64,000 nucleotides of DNA from Marinomonas rhizomae. GTDB taxonomy: Bacteria; Pseudomonadota; Gammaproteobacteria; Pseudomonadales; Marinomonadaceae. The stretch is from positions 112,603 to 176,602 of the forward strand of contig NZ_QNSE01000012.1 of assembly GCF_003315485.1 (NCBI RefSeq), written 5' to 3'. Positions 26,414 to 36,645 of this stretch are shown here, piece by piece (within the stretch, counting starts at the first letter, position 1; every line of letters begins with the position of its first letter). The position numbers and the translations under genes were made by a program. The notes beneath the pieces were generated by a model. It was not told where the DNA came from. It saw only the letters and a program-made list of their open reading frames with translations, and made no database searches.

Positions 26414-28123
26414 ATGAACTTTGAGCGTTTCATTCCCGCCCTGTCTTGGCTAAAGACCTATAACCGTGGCCAGTTTAGCCAAGACGCCACCGCGGCCTTT
26501 ATCGTCACTATGCTGCTGATCCCTCAGTCACTGGCCTACGCCATGCTGGCCGGGGTGCCGCCTGAAGTTGGCTTATATTCCAGTATATTGCCTTTGGTTT
26601 TGTATGCCTTATTTGGCACCAGCACATCACTGTCGGTTGGCCCGGTTGCCGTGGCGTCGCTCATGACAGCGACATCACTGGCGATCATTGCCGAACAAGG
26701 CACTGCCAGTTACCTTACTGGCGCGATTACGCTCGCGCTATTATCTGGCGCCATATTGGTCATCATGGGCGTAATGAAACTCGGCATGATTACTAACTTG
26801 CTTTCTCACTCAGTGATTTCTGGGTTTATTTCCGCTTCAGGCATCATCATTGCGCTAAGCCAGTTGAAACATATTCTGGGCATCCAAGCCCATGGTGACA
26901 ATGTCGTTACGCAATTACTTTCTATGCTGGAAAACATCGAGCAATTTAAGCCCATCACCTTTGTGATTGGCGTTTCTGTGATCGCATTTTTGCTGCTGGC
27001 TCGTCGTCACGCGAAACGTTTTTTGATCATAATAAAAATTCCCGAAGCATCCGCCGCGTCGTTGGCGAAAACCGCGCCAATTCTTGGCGTGCTTTCTAGT
27101 CTTGCGATTGTCTATTGCTATGATCTGCAATCTCATGGTGTAGCGATAACAGGACATATTCCAGCAGGGTTGCCGGGGTTAATGCTCACCTTGCCTTCTC
27201 TGGAATTAATCAAGGAACTTGCTCTGCCTGCCTTGATGATTTCGATCATTGGCTATGTAGAGTCCATTTCGGTTGGCAAAACTTTAGGCGCTAAAAGGCG
27301 TGAAAAAGTCAAACCCAACCAAGAACTCATCGGTTTAGGTGCAGCAAATATCGCATCAGGGGTATCTGGTGGCTTTCCAGTGACAGGCGGGTTCTCTCGA
27401 TCGGTAGTGAACTTTGATGCCGGCGCAGTGACTCAGCTTGCTAGCATTATGACCGCTCTCGGTATTATGATTGCGTCTTTGTTATTAACGCCCATGTTGT
27501 ACTTTTTACCCAAAGCCACACTGGCAGCGACGATCATAGTGGCCGTCACCACCTTGATCGATTTTTCTATTTTGAAAAAGACTTGGCAGTTTTCCCGCAG
27601 TGATTTCTATGCTGTGCTGGCAACTATTGTGATTACTTTATTACTGGGGGTAGAAGTGGGCGTAGCTTCTGGCGTAGCTTTGTCTATTGCTTTGCATTTG
27701 TATCGCACGTCCAAACCACACGTGGCTGAAGTTGGCTTAATTAAGGGGACTGAGCACTTTCGAAACGTAAGGCGCTACGAGGTAGACACCTCGCCTCAAC
27801 TGCTTTGCTTACGACCAGACGAAAGCCTATTCTTTGCCAACGCAACCTACTTAGAAGATCACATCATAGACACGATTAATCTACGCAAAGAGATCAAACA
27901 TGTGGTAATTCAATGTAGCGCGGTAAATGAAATTGATTTCAGCGCCTTAGAAATGCTCGAAGCCCTGAATCTACAACTAAAAAGCCTGAACATTAAACTC
28001 TCACTTTCAGAGGTAAAAGGCCCAGTAATGGATCACCTAGAGTGCAGCGGATTCCTGCAACACCTCAATGGCAAAGTGTATTTATCCCAATTCCAAGCGT
28101 TTAAAGATATTACCCATAGCTAG
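26414..28123 (+). CDS. SulP family anion transporter with STAS domain
   Basis: About 10-12 membrane helices (~20-430) carry SulP hallmarks: SLAYAMLAGVPPEVGLYSSI, FGTSTSLSVGPVAVASLM and GGFPVTGGFSRSVVNFDAGA. A C-terminal STAS domain (~450-560) follows, with NEIDFSALEML near the usual regulatory site. SulP proteins move sulfate, bicarbonate or organic anions. As last gene of a sulfide-oxidation operon it probably handles sulfite or sulfate; whether it imports or exports is unknown. The ATG lies 13 bp after the sqr stop; the longer frame from 26366 overlaps sqr and adds non-conserved residues. Confidence 0.93.
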   Translation: MNFERFIPALSWLKTYNRGQFSQDATAAFIVTMLLIPQSLAYAMLAGVPPEVGLYSSILPLVLYALFGTSTSLSVGPVAVASLMTATSLAIIAEQGTASYLTGAITLALLSGAILVIMGVMKLGMITNLLSHSVISGFISASGIIIALSQLKHILGIQAHGDNVVTQLLSMLENIEQFKPITFVIGVSVIAFLLLARRHAKRFLIIIKIPEASAASLAKTAPILGVLSSLAIVYCYDLQSHGVAITGHIPAGLPGLMLTLPSLELIKELALPALMISIIGYVESISVGKTLGAKRREKVKPNQELIGLGAANIASGVSGGFPVTGGFSRSVVNFDAGAVTQLASIMTALGIMIASLLLTPMLYFLPKATLAATIIVAVTTLIDFSILKKTWQFSRSDFYAVLATIVITLLLGVEVGVASGVALSIALHLYRTSKPHVAEVGLIKGTEHFRNVRRYEVDTSPQLLCLRPDESLFFANATYLEDHIIDTINLRKEIKHVVIQCSAVNEIDFSALEMLEALNLQLKSLNIKLSLSEVKGPVMDHLECSGFLQHLNGKVYLSQFQAFKDITHS

Positions 28124-28187
28124 AATGTGCGCAAATAAATTTTGGGACACTTTTTAAGCATCATCCGCTTTTTATCGTCGTAAATAG

Positions 28188-28219
28188 GCAGGATCCCTTG
28201 TTTCAACAAGGGACCCTGC
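28188..28219 (+). terminator. Hairpin ending the persulfide operon
   Basis: Arms GCAGGATCCCTTGTT and AACAAGGGACCCTGC pair over 15 bp with one mismatch and a tiny loop, 64 bp after the SulP stop. Only a loose T-rich stretch (ATTATTCTAATTTT) follows. It separates this operon from dld. Confidence 0.65.
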
Positions 28220-28351
28220 ATTATTCTAATTTTCCATGTCGGAATGCCTGTGCGCTGTACCTTATTTATCTATCTGCTTAAAGCAATCAGGCTTAGCAAA
28301 TTTATGCGTATCCCTCTTTCCCTAACCAATCACATAAAAACGAGTAGTTAA

Positions 28352-30052
28352 ATGGAACTAAACAACTTAAGCCACAATGATTTTTTAACCTCCCAGCGAA
28401 ACATAGTAGGCGAAAAAAACGTTATTACTGATGAAAAAAAAGCGGCAGGTTATTCAAAAGGGTTTCGATTTGGGAGCGGAAAAGTCTTAGCCGTTATCAT
28501 TCCTAACAGTCTCATTGAGTTATGGAGAGTTGCCAAAAGTTGTGTTGAAGCCGATATAATAATGATAATGCAGGCCGCTAATACGGGGTTAACTGGCGGG
28601 TCTACCCCACATGGCGAGTATGATCGACATGTCGTCATTATTAGCACCACCAAACTGCAATCGATCCAACTGTTGGATGAAGGCAAACAGGTGGTTTCTT
28701 TCCCCGGTAGCCGCCTCTATGAATTAGAAAAAGCGCTGGAAGTCTATGACCGCGAACCCCATTCAGTGATTGGTTCATCTTGCATAGGCGCTTCCATTGT
28801 TGGAGGCGTTTGTAATAACTCCGGTGGCGCATTGATTCAGCGTGGCCCGGCTTATACTGAAATGGCGTTGTATGCGCGCATTGATGAAAACCAGCAGTTA
28901 ACCCTGATTAACCATCTTGGTATCCATTTAGGAGAAGACCCTGAAGAGATACTCAATACCTTAGAAAAACAGATTTACATAAACAAGGACATAGAATACC
29001 CAGAACGGGCGGCCAGCGATAATGAATACCAAGAACGCGTACGTGATGTGGATGCTGACACGCCTTCTCGTTTTAACAATGATAGCCGACGTTTGTATGA
29101 AACGTCTGGATGCGCAGGCAAGCTGATTGTATTTGCCGTTCGTTTAGACACCTTCCCAAAGGTAAAACAAGATCGAGTATTCTATATAGGCTCGAATGAC
29201 ACCAGCACCTTAACAAGGTTAAGACGTGATATTTTAAGTGACTTCAAGAATCTTCCTGTGGCGGGAGAGTACGTACATCGTAGCTATTTTGATGTGTGTG
29301 ATAAATACGGAAAGGATTCCTTTATTGTCATACAAAAAACAGGCAGTGAAAACATGCCGAAGCTATTCGCCCTGAAGAACAAGGTGGATCGTATCTTCAA
29401 TAAACTCCCCTTCCTTCCTAAAAATCTTTCAGACAAAATGCTGCAGACCATCGCCCATTTATTTCCAGATCATATTCCGAAGAAAATACGACAGTATCGT
29501 GATCAATACGAACACCACTTAATGCTGCATATGTCTGACGATGGCATCAATGAAGCGAAGAATTACCTAAGTGAGTTTTTTGCAAACAATGAAGGCGAGT
29601 ATTTCGAGTGCACGGATGATGAAGGCAAGCGTGCTTTCTTAAACCGCTTTGTCGCCGGTGGCGCCGCAAAACGTTATCACACATTGAACCCACAATTCGG
29701 TAATTTGCTGTCTCTTGATATCGCCTTACGCCGTAATGAAACAGAATGGTTTGAGACGCTCCCCCCTGAAATAGATAACTTGATCATCGAAAAATTGTAT
29801 ACCGGACACTTTATGTGCCACGTCATGCATCAAGACTATTTTCTAAAACCAGGAGTGGATGAAAACGCAGTAAAAGAACAGCTATTGGCCTTTTTGGATC
29901 AAAAAGGCGCGGAGTATCCAGCTGAACACAATGTTGGTCAGCTTTACAAAGCAAAAGAACCGCTCAAAAAGTTTTATAAAGAGAATGATCCTACCAACAC
30001 ATTAAACCCTGGGATTGGTAAAACACAAAGAGGGAAATACTGGAAAGATTAA
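28352..30052 (+). CDS. dld: Quinone-dependent D-lactate dehydrogenase
   Basis: This peripheral membrane flavoenzyme oxidises D-lactate to pyruvate and passes electrons to quinone. The FAD_binding_4 segment (PNSLIELWRVAKSCVEADI, TGLTGGSTPHGEYDRHVVII and IGSSCIGASIVGGVCNNSGG) fills the first ~200 residues. The membrane-binding Lact-deh-memb domain follows and ends with HNVGQLYKAKEPLKKFYKEN and DPTNTLNPGIGKTQRG. The 566 residues agree with E. coli Dld (571). It is probably monocistronic with hairpins on both sides. An FMN-type L-lactate enzyme is encoded at the window end. Confidence 0.97.
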   Translation: MELNNLSHNDFLTSQRNIVGEKNVITDEKKAAGYSKGFRFGSGKVLAVIIPNSLIELWRVAKSCVEADIIMIMQAANTGLTGGSTPHGEYDRHVVIISTTKLQSIQLLDEGKQVVSFPGSRLYELEKALEVYDREPHSVIGSSCIGASIVGGVCNNSGGALIQRGPAYTEMALYARIDENQQLTLINHLGIHLGEDPEEILNTLEKQIYINKDIEYPERAASDNEYQERVRDVDADTPSRFNNDSRRLYETSGCAGKLIVFAVRLDTFPKVKQDRVFYIGSNDTSTLTRLRRDILSDFKNLPVAGEYVHRSYFDVCDKYGKDSFIVIQKTGSENMPKLFALKNKVDRIFNKLPFLPKNLSDKMLQTIAHLFPDHIPKKIRQYRDQYEHHLMLHMSDDGINEAKNYLSEFFANNEGEYFECTDDEGKRAFLNRFVAGGAAKRYHTLNPQFGNLLSLDIALRRNETEWFETLPPEIDNLIIEKLYTGHFMCHVMHQDYFLKPGVDENAVKEQLLAFLDQKGAEYPAEHNVGQLYKAKEPLKKFYKENDPTNTLNPGIGKTQRGKYWKD

Positions 30053-30119
30053 GCCAATAAATCAAGCAAGAGTAATACTATTACTCAGATTAAGTATCAG
30101 AGCGTAGAAATACATAAAT

Positions 30120-30150
30120 AAAATCCAATGGCGACAAACCATTGGATTTT
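30120..30150. terminator. Bidirectional terminator between dld and the converging gene
   Basis: Arms AAAATCCAATGG and CCATTGGATTTT form a perfect 12-bp stem with a seven-base loop. T-rich tails follow on the plus strand (TTTTATG) and on the minus strand (TTTTATTTATG), so it can end both dld and the opposing 699-residue gene. Confidence 0.8.
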
Positions 30151-30189
30151 ATGTAATCGATAAAGCACTAAATTAGCACTTTATTCAGC

Positions 30190-32289
30190 TTATTTTTGCG
30201 TGTAACGATAAAGAGTTTTGTAGTCGCTATCGTCTTGCAAACAATAAAAATCGGTATTTTTTGCTCCCAAAATTTGGCAACTAAAGTCGATACTTTCCTG
30301 TTTTTCCCATTCACTGTCACAGCTACTGCGGAATCGATTGTCAGAGCTAGTCTCCGTTATAAATCCCATAAAATGGGACCATTTGAAACTACTTTCGAAG
30401 ACATTACAGCGGTTAGATTCATCTGTATCAACAAAGGTGCCGGTGCCATCTTCATTAAAGTTTTCAATTCCGGTATCAATCCAGTTACATTGCTCATCTA
30501 AGTATTCTACGTTGAAGCTGTTCAGCAAGTCTTTACGCTTAATATTTTTGATTTTAGCTAAGTCTTGAAAATACATAGACCAGTTACTTTCATAGCCTTT
30601 TCCGTTAAATCCTTCTTGAACATTTAAAGTAAATGGCACACCTCTCAACGCCGCAGAAACAGTGTATAAGTCTGTGCAATCGTTCCCCATATTGGCACTG
30701 TATTGTCCAAAATTCATCACTAAATCACTTAGCTTAGTACTGTCCATAGCGACGGCAACCATGCCATTTTGAACCACCTCTTCCGTTGTTAACTGCTCAG
30801 CAATTTTCTGACTTTTCTCTCCGCTGTAAGCAACTAAATGCTTCCCCTTAATCGCTACGAATGCATCAATAGGCAAGCCGCTGTCTGCCAGATTTACCGC
30901 ACGTCCGTCAGTCGGAATCTGAATGCCTCGGAGCATCGGCAAATATTGTCCGGCCAACGCAGCCAACACCTCTGGCTTCTCACTGGTAAGAGTCGCAATG
31001 GCATCGTATTTTAAACCTATTTGGCTGTTCTCATCTTTTTCGATATCAAAGATACCGACACTTACGCCAGAGAAACCTTGAGCCATGCTGGTAAATACAG
31101 AAAGTGCAGCAGGGTTCTGTTCACGCAACTTTTCTTGTGCCCTTAGCATTGATTTACAACTAAAGTCAGCTGTGGTGAATTGGCGCCACAAGCTCGTCAG
31201 AACTGGCGAAACAGCATCTGATGCTACACCAATACCCAAGCCTAACGTCAAATCATTATCGGTATTCAAATAGCTCGGAATAAAGCCACGCAATTTATTT
31301 AACTCACCAAGAATATTGGCATTTTTAATTTCTAATGCGTAAGAAAAACCCATCGCCATATCATCGCCTTGAATGTCGTAGCTATTAATGCCAAAGACCA
31401 CACGCGGGACACCAGACACGATATTGACGATGTCGTCCTTACATTGCATTTGCGCGTTACTCAATTCAGGTAAGTCATCACCCACCAATGCTTTTACTTG
31501 CTGATGAGCACGAGAGTCTTTATCTAAGATCGCATTCGCAATATTCTGTAAATTTATATAACCATGGGAAGCGGCTAAGAAATTATAAGCCTCGCCATCC
31601 TTCTTCCAACTATCAGCCATTATAGACTGCGTAGGTTTGGCTAAGGCGAAGCGTTGCTCTTGCGCTGTCTTGTCTTCTTTTTGCGATATAACCGCCGCAG
31701 TAAGCACTTTATCCTTGATAATAAAGCCCAGCTTAAGTACGACATCATCTTTGTTTACCAACTCAACTGTCGTTAACGTCTGACCACCAATCGTCTCAGC
31801 ACCAAGGGTGACATCCGTTTCTTGTGCTGCTTGCTTTATCAGCGCCAAAAATGCCGCTTCATTTTCTAAAGCTATGCGCGTAACAGGAAAAACCCCATCT
31901 AGATAAATAACACGCGCGCCTTCAACATCAAGACCGTAATGTTGGTATATCTCCATACCACCATTAGAGGCAACGTCGTAATAGTCTTTCACCAACCAAT
32001 TAACAAAGTCCAACCCCTTGCTGGGAGGCAAAGATTCGAGCAACTTCATAAAAGCATCGGCATCGCCATTGCCTTTAAATTGCGCCATCATCTCATCAGA
32101 GCTGGTAACAAGTTTCTTATTTGAGACTCCGCCAAGAAAAAGCGCCGTATCAGCAGGGACATATTCAATCATGCTGTCGATCGAATTGTTTTTTTTGAAC
32201 CAGCCAAAAACATCCAAGTTAAAGCCGAATGCGGCAACGGAAGACAAACAAACCACAACGGCAGCCGCTTTAAATATTTTTACCTTCAT
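30190..32289 (-). CDS. Large exported protein of unknown function
   Basis: I do not recognise the family. The 699-residue product begins with a signal peptide (KAAAVVVCLSSVAAFGF) and is otherwise soluble. An N-terminal EYVPADTALFLGGV segment recalls DUF3352-like exported proteins (typically a YVPADT motif), but the rest is not familiar. Cysteines concentrate in the last ~75 residues (about seven), suggesting disulfide bonds in a C-terminal module. AAGGA precedes the ATG by six bases. No operon partner is present; a cupin gene is divergent. Confidence 0.75.
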   Translation of the reverse strand: MKVKIFKAAAVVVCLSSVAAFGFNLDVFGWFKKNNSIDSMIEYVPADTALFLGGVSNKKLVTSSDEMMAQFKGNGDADAFMKLLESLPPSKGLDFVNWLVKDYYDVASNGGMEIYQHYGLDVEGARVIYLDGVFPVTRIALENEAAFLALIKQAAQETDVTLGAETIGGQTLTTVELVNKDDVVLKLGFIIKDKVLTAAVISQKEDKTAQEQRFALAKPTQSIMADSWKKDGEAYNFLAASHGYINLQNIANAILDKDSRAHQQVKALVGDDLPELSNAQMQCKDDIVNIVSGVPRVVFGINSYDIQGDDMAMGFSYALEIKNANILGELNKLRGFIPSYLNTDNDLTLGLGIGVASDAVSPVLTSLWRQFTTADFSCKSMLRAQEKLREQNPAALSVFTSMAQGFSGVSVGIFDIEKDENSQIGLKYDAIATLTSEKPEVLAALAGQYLPMLRGIQIPTDGRAVNLADSGLPIDAFVAIKGKHLVAYSGEKSQKIAEQLTTEEVVQNGMVAVAMDSTKLSDLVMNFGQYSANMGNDCTDLYTVSAALRGVPFTLNVQEGFNGKGYESNWSMYFQDLAKIKNIKRKDLLNSFNVEYLDEQCNWIDTGIENFNEDGTGTFVDTDESNRCNVFESSFKWSHFMGFITETSSDNRFRSSCDSEWEKQESIDFSCQILGAKNTDFYCLQDDSDYKTLYRYTQK

Positions 32290-32506
32290 TATGAATCCTT
32301 CAAAATGAGCACTTATTAAAGTGCATTAAATGATATTGAAAATCCTGTATTAAAAACGGCCAAATTTTAGCGTTAAACAAGACGAAGAGCCATGACAGAT
32401 GTTAACAACTGTTTAAAGGATATTTATGACGTAAACAGACAAACCCCTAAGTCATCCGCACCCTACAATTTATGACCTTTAACTCAACTTACAATCTGGA
32501 GCTACT

Positions 32507-32851
32507 ATGTCTGACTTTATCACCGTCATGCGTGAAACCTGCCCTACCCCTGTGGTAAACGCAACAAAATGGACTCGTATTGGTGGCGATCCGCATACAG
32601 TAAACCTAAACGCTTACCTTTCAGCAGACGGCAGCAAAATCATGGGAACTTGGATCTGTACCCCTGGCAAGTTTGAAGTGAACTACGACAAATGGGAATT
32701 CTGTCATTTCCTAGAAGGCTACTGCATCATCACCCCAGAAGGCGAAGAGCCAAAGCACCTAAAAGCAGGTGATGTATTTGTTATCGAGCCAGGTATGAAA
32801 GGTACTTGGGAAGTAGTAGAAACCGTTCGTAAATACTTCGTATTCGCTTAA
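32507..32851 (+). CDS. Cupin_3 (DUF861) domain protein
   Basis: This 114-residue single-domain cupin has GTWICTPGKFEVNYDKWEFCHFL as motif 1, here best read through its TPGKF and EFCHFLEG parts. Motif 2 is GDVFVIEPGMKGTWEV. DUF861 proteins resemble the ureidoglycine aminohydrolase/ethanolamine-utilisation EutQ-type cupins, but small stand-alone forms have no fixed role. The metal site seems poor in His (a single motif His), so catalysis is doubtful. GGAG precedes the start. Confidence 0.88.
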   Translation: MSDFITVMRETCPTPVVNATKWTRIGGDPHTVNLNAYLSADGSKIMGTWICTPGKFEVNYDKWEFCHFLEGYCIITPEGEEPKHLKAGDVFVIEPGMKGTWEVVETVRKYFVFA

Positions 32852-32890
32852 ATAGCACGTCAAAGTAGTCGGTAACAAACGTATCTCAAT

Positions 32891-32931
32891 AAATGCCAGC
32901 AAATAGTCGTTTCTGTCTGCTGGCATTTTTT
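32891..32931. terminator. Intrinsic terminator after the cupin gene
   Basis: Arms AAATGCCAGCA and TGCTGGCATTT form an 11-bp stem around a 16-base loop and run into TTTTTT on the plus strand. The M20 gene converges two bases later, and the minus-strand side is also T-rich, so it may serve both. Confidence 0.85.
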
Positions 32932-32932
32932 A

Positions 32933-34093
32933 CTAACGGCCACGATCCAGACCATTTAACTGACGAATAATATCCACAAACAAATCACGACCGATGGGAA
33001 TTAAGCCATCGGGAAAATCGTAATCAGGATTATGTAATTGCGGGCTTGCTTGCCCTGCTCCTAACACAAACATCGCGCCTTCTTTTGCCGTAGCGGTAAA
33101 CTGGCCAAAGTCCTCCGACCAACGCATTGGTTCATCTAATAATACAAAAGGTGTTTGAGTATTATCACAAGCACAGACGACCAAATCACAGCCTTGTTGA
33201 GAGTTCACGCTAGCCTGAAACACATCATCGTATTCAAACGAAATACTTAGATTTTCACTCTTTGCCACAGCTTGAGAAAACCGTTCGGCTTCCTCTACCA
33301 GAGTTTGCATACCTTCATTACTTTCACTGCGCAACGTCACCATAACCACGGCATCGCCTGGCGCCGTACCAAAGGCAATTTCGCCTAATTTTGCGTGGAT
33401 AACCGTTACCCAATTTCGCCCTGTGGCCACTTGTTGCGGAATCTTTGCTGGCAGAGAGTTTAGTTCTTGGATAATTTTGCACATGGCATTGGCAGGACTG
33501 ACGCCATTTTCAGGATGTGCCGCGTGGGAGGTTTTGCCTTTTAAATGGATAATCATCCCCCGAGACGCACAATTAAACGTGCCCGCTCGCACTGCCACCT
33601 TGCCTAACTCTAAGCCAGGGTAATTGTGCAATGCAAAAGCATAATCCGGAATGAGAGCCGCAAAACGCGCATCGTTTACGACTTGAATCGCCCCCATACC
33701 AGTTTCTTCTGCCGGTTGAAAACACAGCACGACACGCCCCTTCTTAGGACGATGTTTCGCCAATTCTGCACCCAGTGCCGTTACGATACTCATGTGACCA
33801 TCGTGACCGCATTTATGAGAAACGCCTTTCACCTGTGAGCGATGTGCAAAGCTATTGGTTTCTTCAATCGGTAAGGCATCCAACTCACTACGAATCAAGG
33901 TCGTTGGCCCACTTTCAGCGCCATTGAATACAAACGCCAGACCCGTTCCGCCAAGATCGGTAATAACTTCATCCGCAGAGAAAGCCTGAAACTCTTCGAG
34001 AATTCGAGCCGCCGTCGCTTGCTCTTGATTAGACAACTCAGGATTCTGATGAAGGGCTTTACGTAACGCGATTAACTCATCAAAAGTTTGCAT
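32933..34093 (-). CDS. M20 family amidohydrolase (hippurate/N-acyl-amino-acid hydrolase-like)
   Basis: The protein has the M20D dimetal motifs: the cysteine-containing HKCGHDGHMS (residues ~92-101), QPAEETGMGA (~127-136) and AFALHNYPG (~153-161). A dimerisation domain lies in the middle (~180-290), and the last His is in SPQLHNPDYDFPD. Such enzymes release amino acids from N-acyl or N-aromatic amides; the specific substrate is not visible. It is 386 residues, the family norm, without a signal peptide. Downstream neighbours give no pathway hint. Confidence 0.92.
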   Translation of the reverse strand: MQTFDELIALRKALHQNPELSNQEQATAARILEEFQAFSADEVITDLGGTGLAFVFNGAESGPTTLIRSELDALPIEETNSFAHRSQVKGVSHKCGHDGHMSIVTALGAELAKHRPKKGRVVLCFQPAEETGMGAIQVVNDARFAALIPDYAFALHNYPGLELGKVAVRAGTFNCASRGMIIHLKGKTSHAAHPENGVSPANAMCKIIQELNSLPAKIPQQVATGRNWVTVIHAKLGEIAFGTAPGDAVVMVTLRSESNEGMQTLVEEAERFSQAVAKSENLSISFEYDDVFQASVNSQQGCDLVVCACDNTQTPFVLLDEPMRWSEDFGQFTATAKEGAMFVLGAGQASPQLHNPDYDFPDGLIPIGRDLFVDIIRQLNGLDRGR

Positions 34094-34155
34094 AATTGGT
34101 CCCGTGGCTTAGATATAGATATTTCGCTGAGAAGCAGACTTAGAGACAGTTTCAG

Positions 34156-34302
34156 CTAAAAAAGATCACCAATCAACTCCAACGCCGCCTCAATTTCTGA
34201 TTCCTCATAAAACCCACGCTGAAGCTCACGCGTAGAGCAATTGATTCATACTTGGATCGACTCTAACTCTTCTATTCTTGCTGCTCGGATAGTGAGATTC
34301 AT
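34156..34302 (-). pseudogene. Decayed GNAT acetyltransferase (N-terminal remnant with in-frame stop)
   Basis: From an ATG at 34302 the minus strand reads MNLTIRAARIEELESIQV, then a TGA (34248-34246). It continues in the same frame with INCSTRELQRGFYEESEIEA and ALELIGDLF before TAG at 34156. This is the usual opening of a GNAT acetyltransferase (beta-1, helix-1, helix-2 with the STREL...Y.E..IEAAL pattern), yet the remaining two-thirds, including the acetyl-CoA loop, is missing. A stop and a large deletion therefore mark it as a pseudogene. The rest of the 423-bp gap 34094-34516 holds only the fghA terminator. Confidence 0.65.
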
Positions 34303-34462
34303 AGAATAATTTCCGTGTTAACTGCTAGCTAACTCAAAAGCTCCAAACAATATTTGCGCTATATTTCTATCATACAGAATAGCTCTGGTAAAAATATTCC
34401 CTCACACATAGATGCGGGGCAAGATTAAACCAAGCGTTGTTTGGAGTAAATTTTCAGGCAAT

Positions 34463-34490
34463 AAAAAAACGAGCCGCTGCTCGCTTTTTC
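34463..34490 (-). terminator. Intrinsic terminator of the fghA-adhC operon
   Basis: A CGAGC/GCTCG stem with four-base loop is flanked by A and T runs that extend the pairing. On the minus strand it ends in TTTTTTTATT, 27 bp after the fghA stop. Confidence 0.8.
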
Positions 34491-34516
34491 GATTCCAACA
34501 ATGAGAAAGCTAAGTG

Positions 34517-35347
34517 CTAACCCAAGGCTCTGGAATGATGCTCTAAGTGCTCATCAATAAAACTGGCAATGAAAAAGTAGCTGTGATCATAGCCCGGCTG
34601 ACGACGCAGTGTGATTGGGTGACCCACTTTTTCACAAGCGGCTTCTAAGGCTTCAGGCTTAAGCTGTTCAACCAAGAAGTTGTCGGCTTCGCCTTGATCA
34701 ATCAATAGAGGTAAGCGTTCACTCGCTCTCTCAATCAATAATGTCGCATCCCATTCACGCCAAGTCGCTTTATCCTCACCCAAGTAACCCGTAAACGCTT
34801 TTTCGCCCCAAGGACAATCCGTTGGATGAACGATTGGCGCAAAAGCCGACACAGACTGATAATGGCCTGGATTTTTCAACGCACAAATCAACGCCCCATG
34901 CCCCCCCATAGAATGGCCAGAGATAGAACGTTTGTCCGTCACCGGAAAATTGGCTTCCACCAAATGCGGCAACTCTTGCACCACGTAATCGTACATGTGG
35001 TACGTGTTCGAATACGGTGCCACCGTCGCATTAAGGTAAAACCCTGCGGCGGAACCAAAGTCATAACTCTCGTGCTCACCAGGATAATCGGTTCCACGGG
35101 GACTGGTGTCTGGACAGACAATCGCCAATCCTAGCTCTGCAGCTTTACGAAAGGCACCCGCTTTTTGGGTGAAGTTCTCATCGGTACACGTCAAACCTGA
35201 TAGCCAATACAAAACTGGGACATTTTGCGTTTCCGCTTGTGGCGGTAGATAAATGGCAAAGGTCATTTCACCTTTTACCGACAAGCTTTCATGCTTATAA
35301 CGCTTCAGCCAACCGCCAAAGCTTTTGGTACTGGATAGCAATTCCAT
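34517..35347 (-). CDS. fghA: S-formylglutathione hydrolase
   Basis: The enzyme splits S-formylglutathione into formate and glutathione, the second step of formaldehyde detoxification. The esterase-D hydrolase fold shows LSGLTCTDENFTQKAGA at the N-terminus, the nucleophile elbow GHSMGGHGA (Ser ~145) and the His in PGYDHSYFFIA. The start at 35347 follows a strong AAGGAG by six bases; the longer frame from 35389 lacks a site. The upstream gene on the same strand is adhC, making a two-gene operon with an intergenic hairpin. Confidence 0.96.
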   Translation of the reverse strand: MELLSSTKSFGGWLKRYKHESLSVKGEMTFAIYLPPQAETQNVPVLYWLSGLTCTDENFTQKAGAFRKAAELGLAIVCPDTSPRGTDYPGEHESYDFGSAAGFYLNATVAPYSNTYHMYDYVVQELPHLVEANFPVTDKRSISGHSMGGHGALICALKNPGHYQSVSAFAPIVHPTDCPWGEKAFTGYLGEDKATWREWDATLLIERASERLPLLIDQGEADNFLVEQLKPEALEAACEKVGHPITLRRQPGYDHSYFFIASFIDEHLEHHSRALG

Positions 35348-35361
35348 ATTCTTCTCCTTAA

Positions 35362-35407
35362 CGTTAGCCATTTGCTTGCTACACAGCAAAATAGCAAATG
35401 GCTAACG
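35362..35407 (-). repeat. Perfect 14-bp inverted repeat between adhC and fghA
   Basis: Arms CGTTAGCCATTTGC (35362-35375) and GCAAATGGCTAACG (35394-35407) pair perfectly around an 18-base loop. In the mRNA the hairpin ends two to three bases before the fghA Shine-Dalgarno AAGGAG. No T tract follows. It could stabilise or process the message, or tune fghA translation. Confidence 0.7.
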
Positions 35408-35432
35408 GGATGAGTTCGACTGATCTTAGCGA

Positions 35433-36617
<1,185 letters not shown>

Positions 36618-36645
36618 TCATTGAGACGATAATGCTCATATTGGC

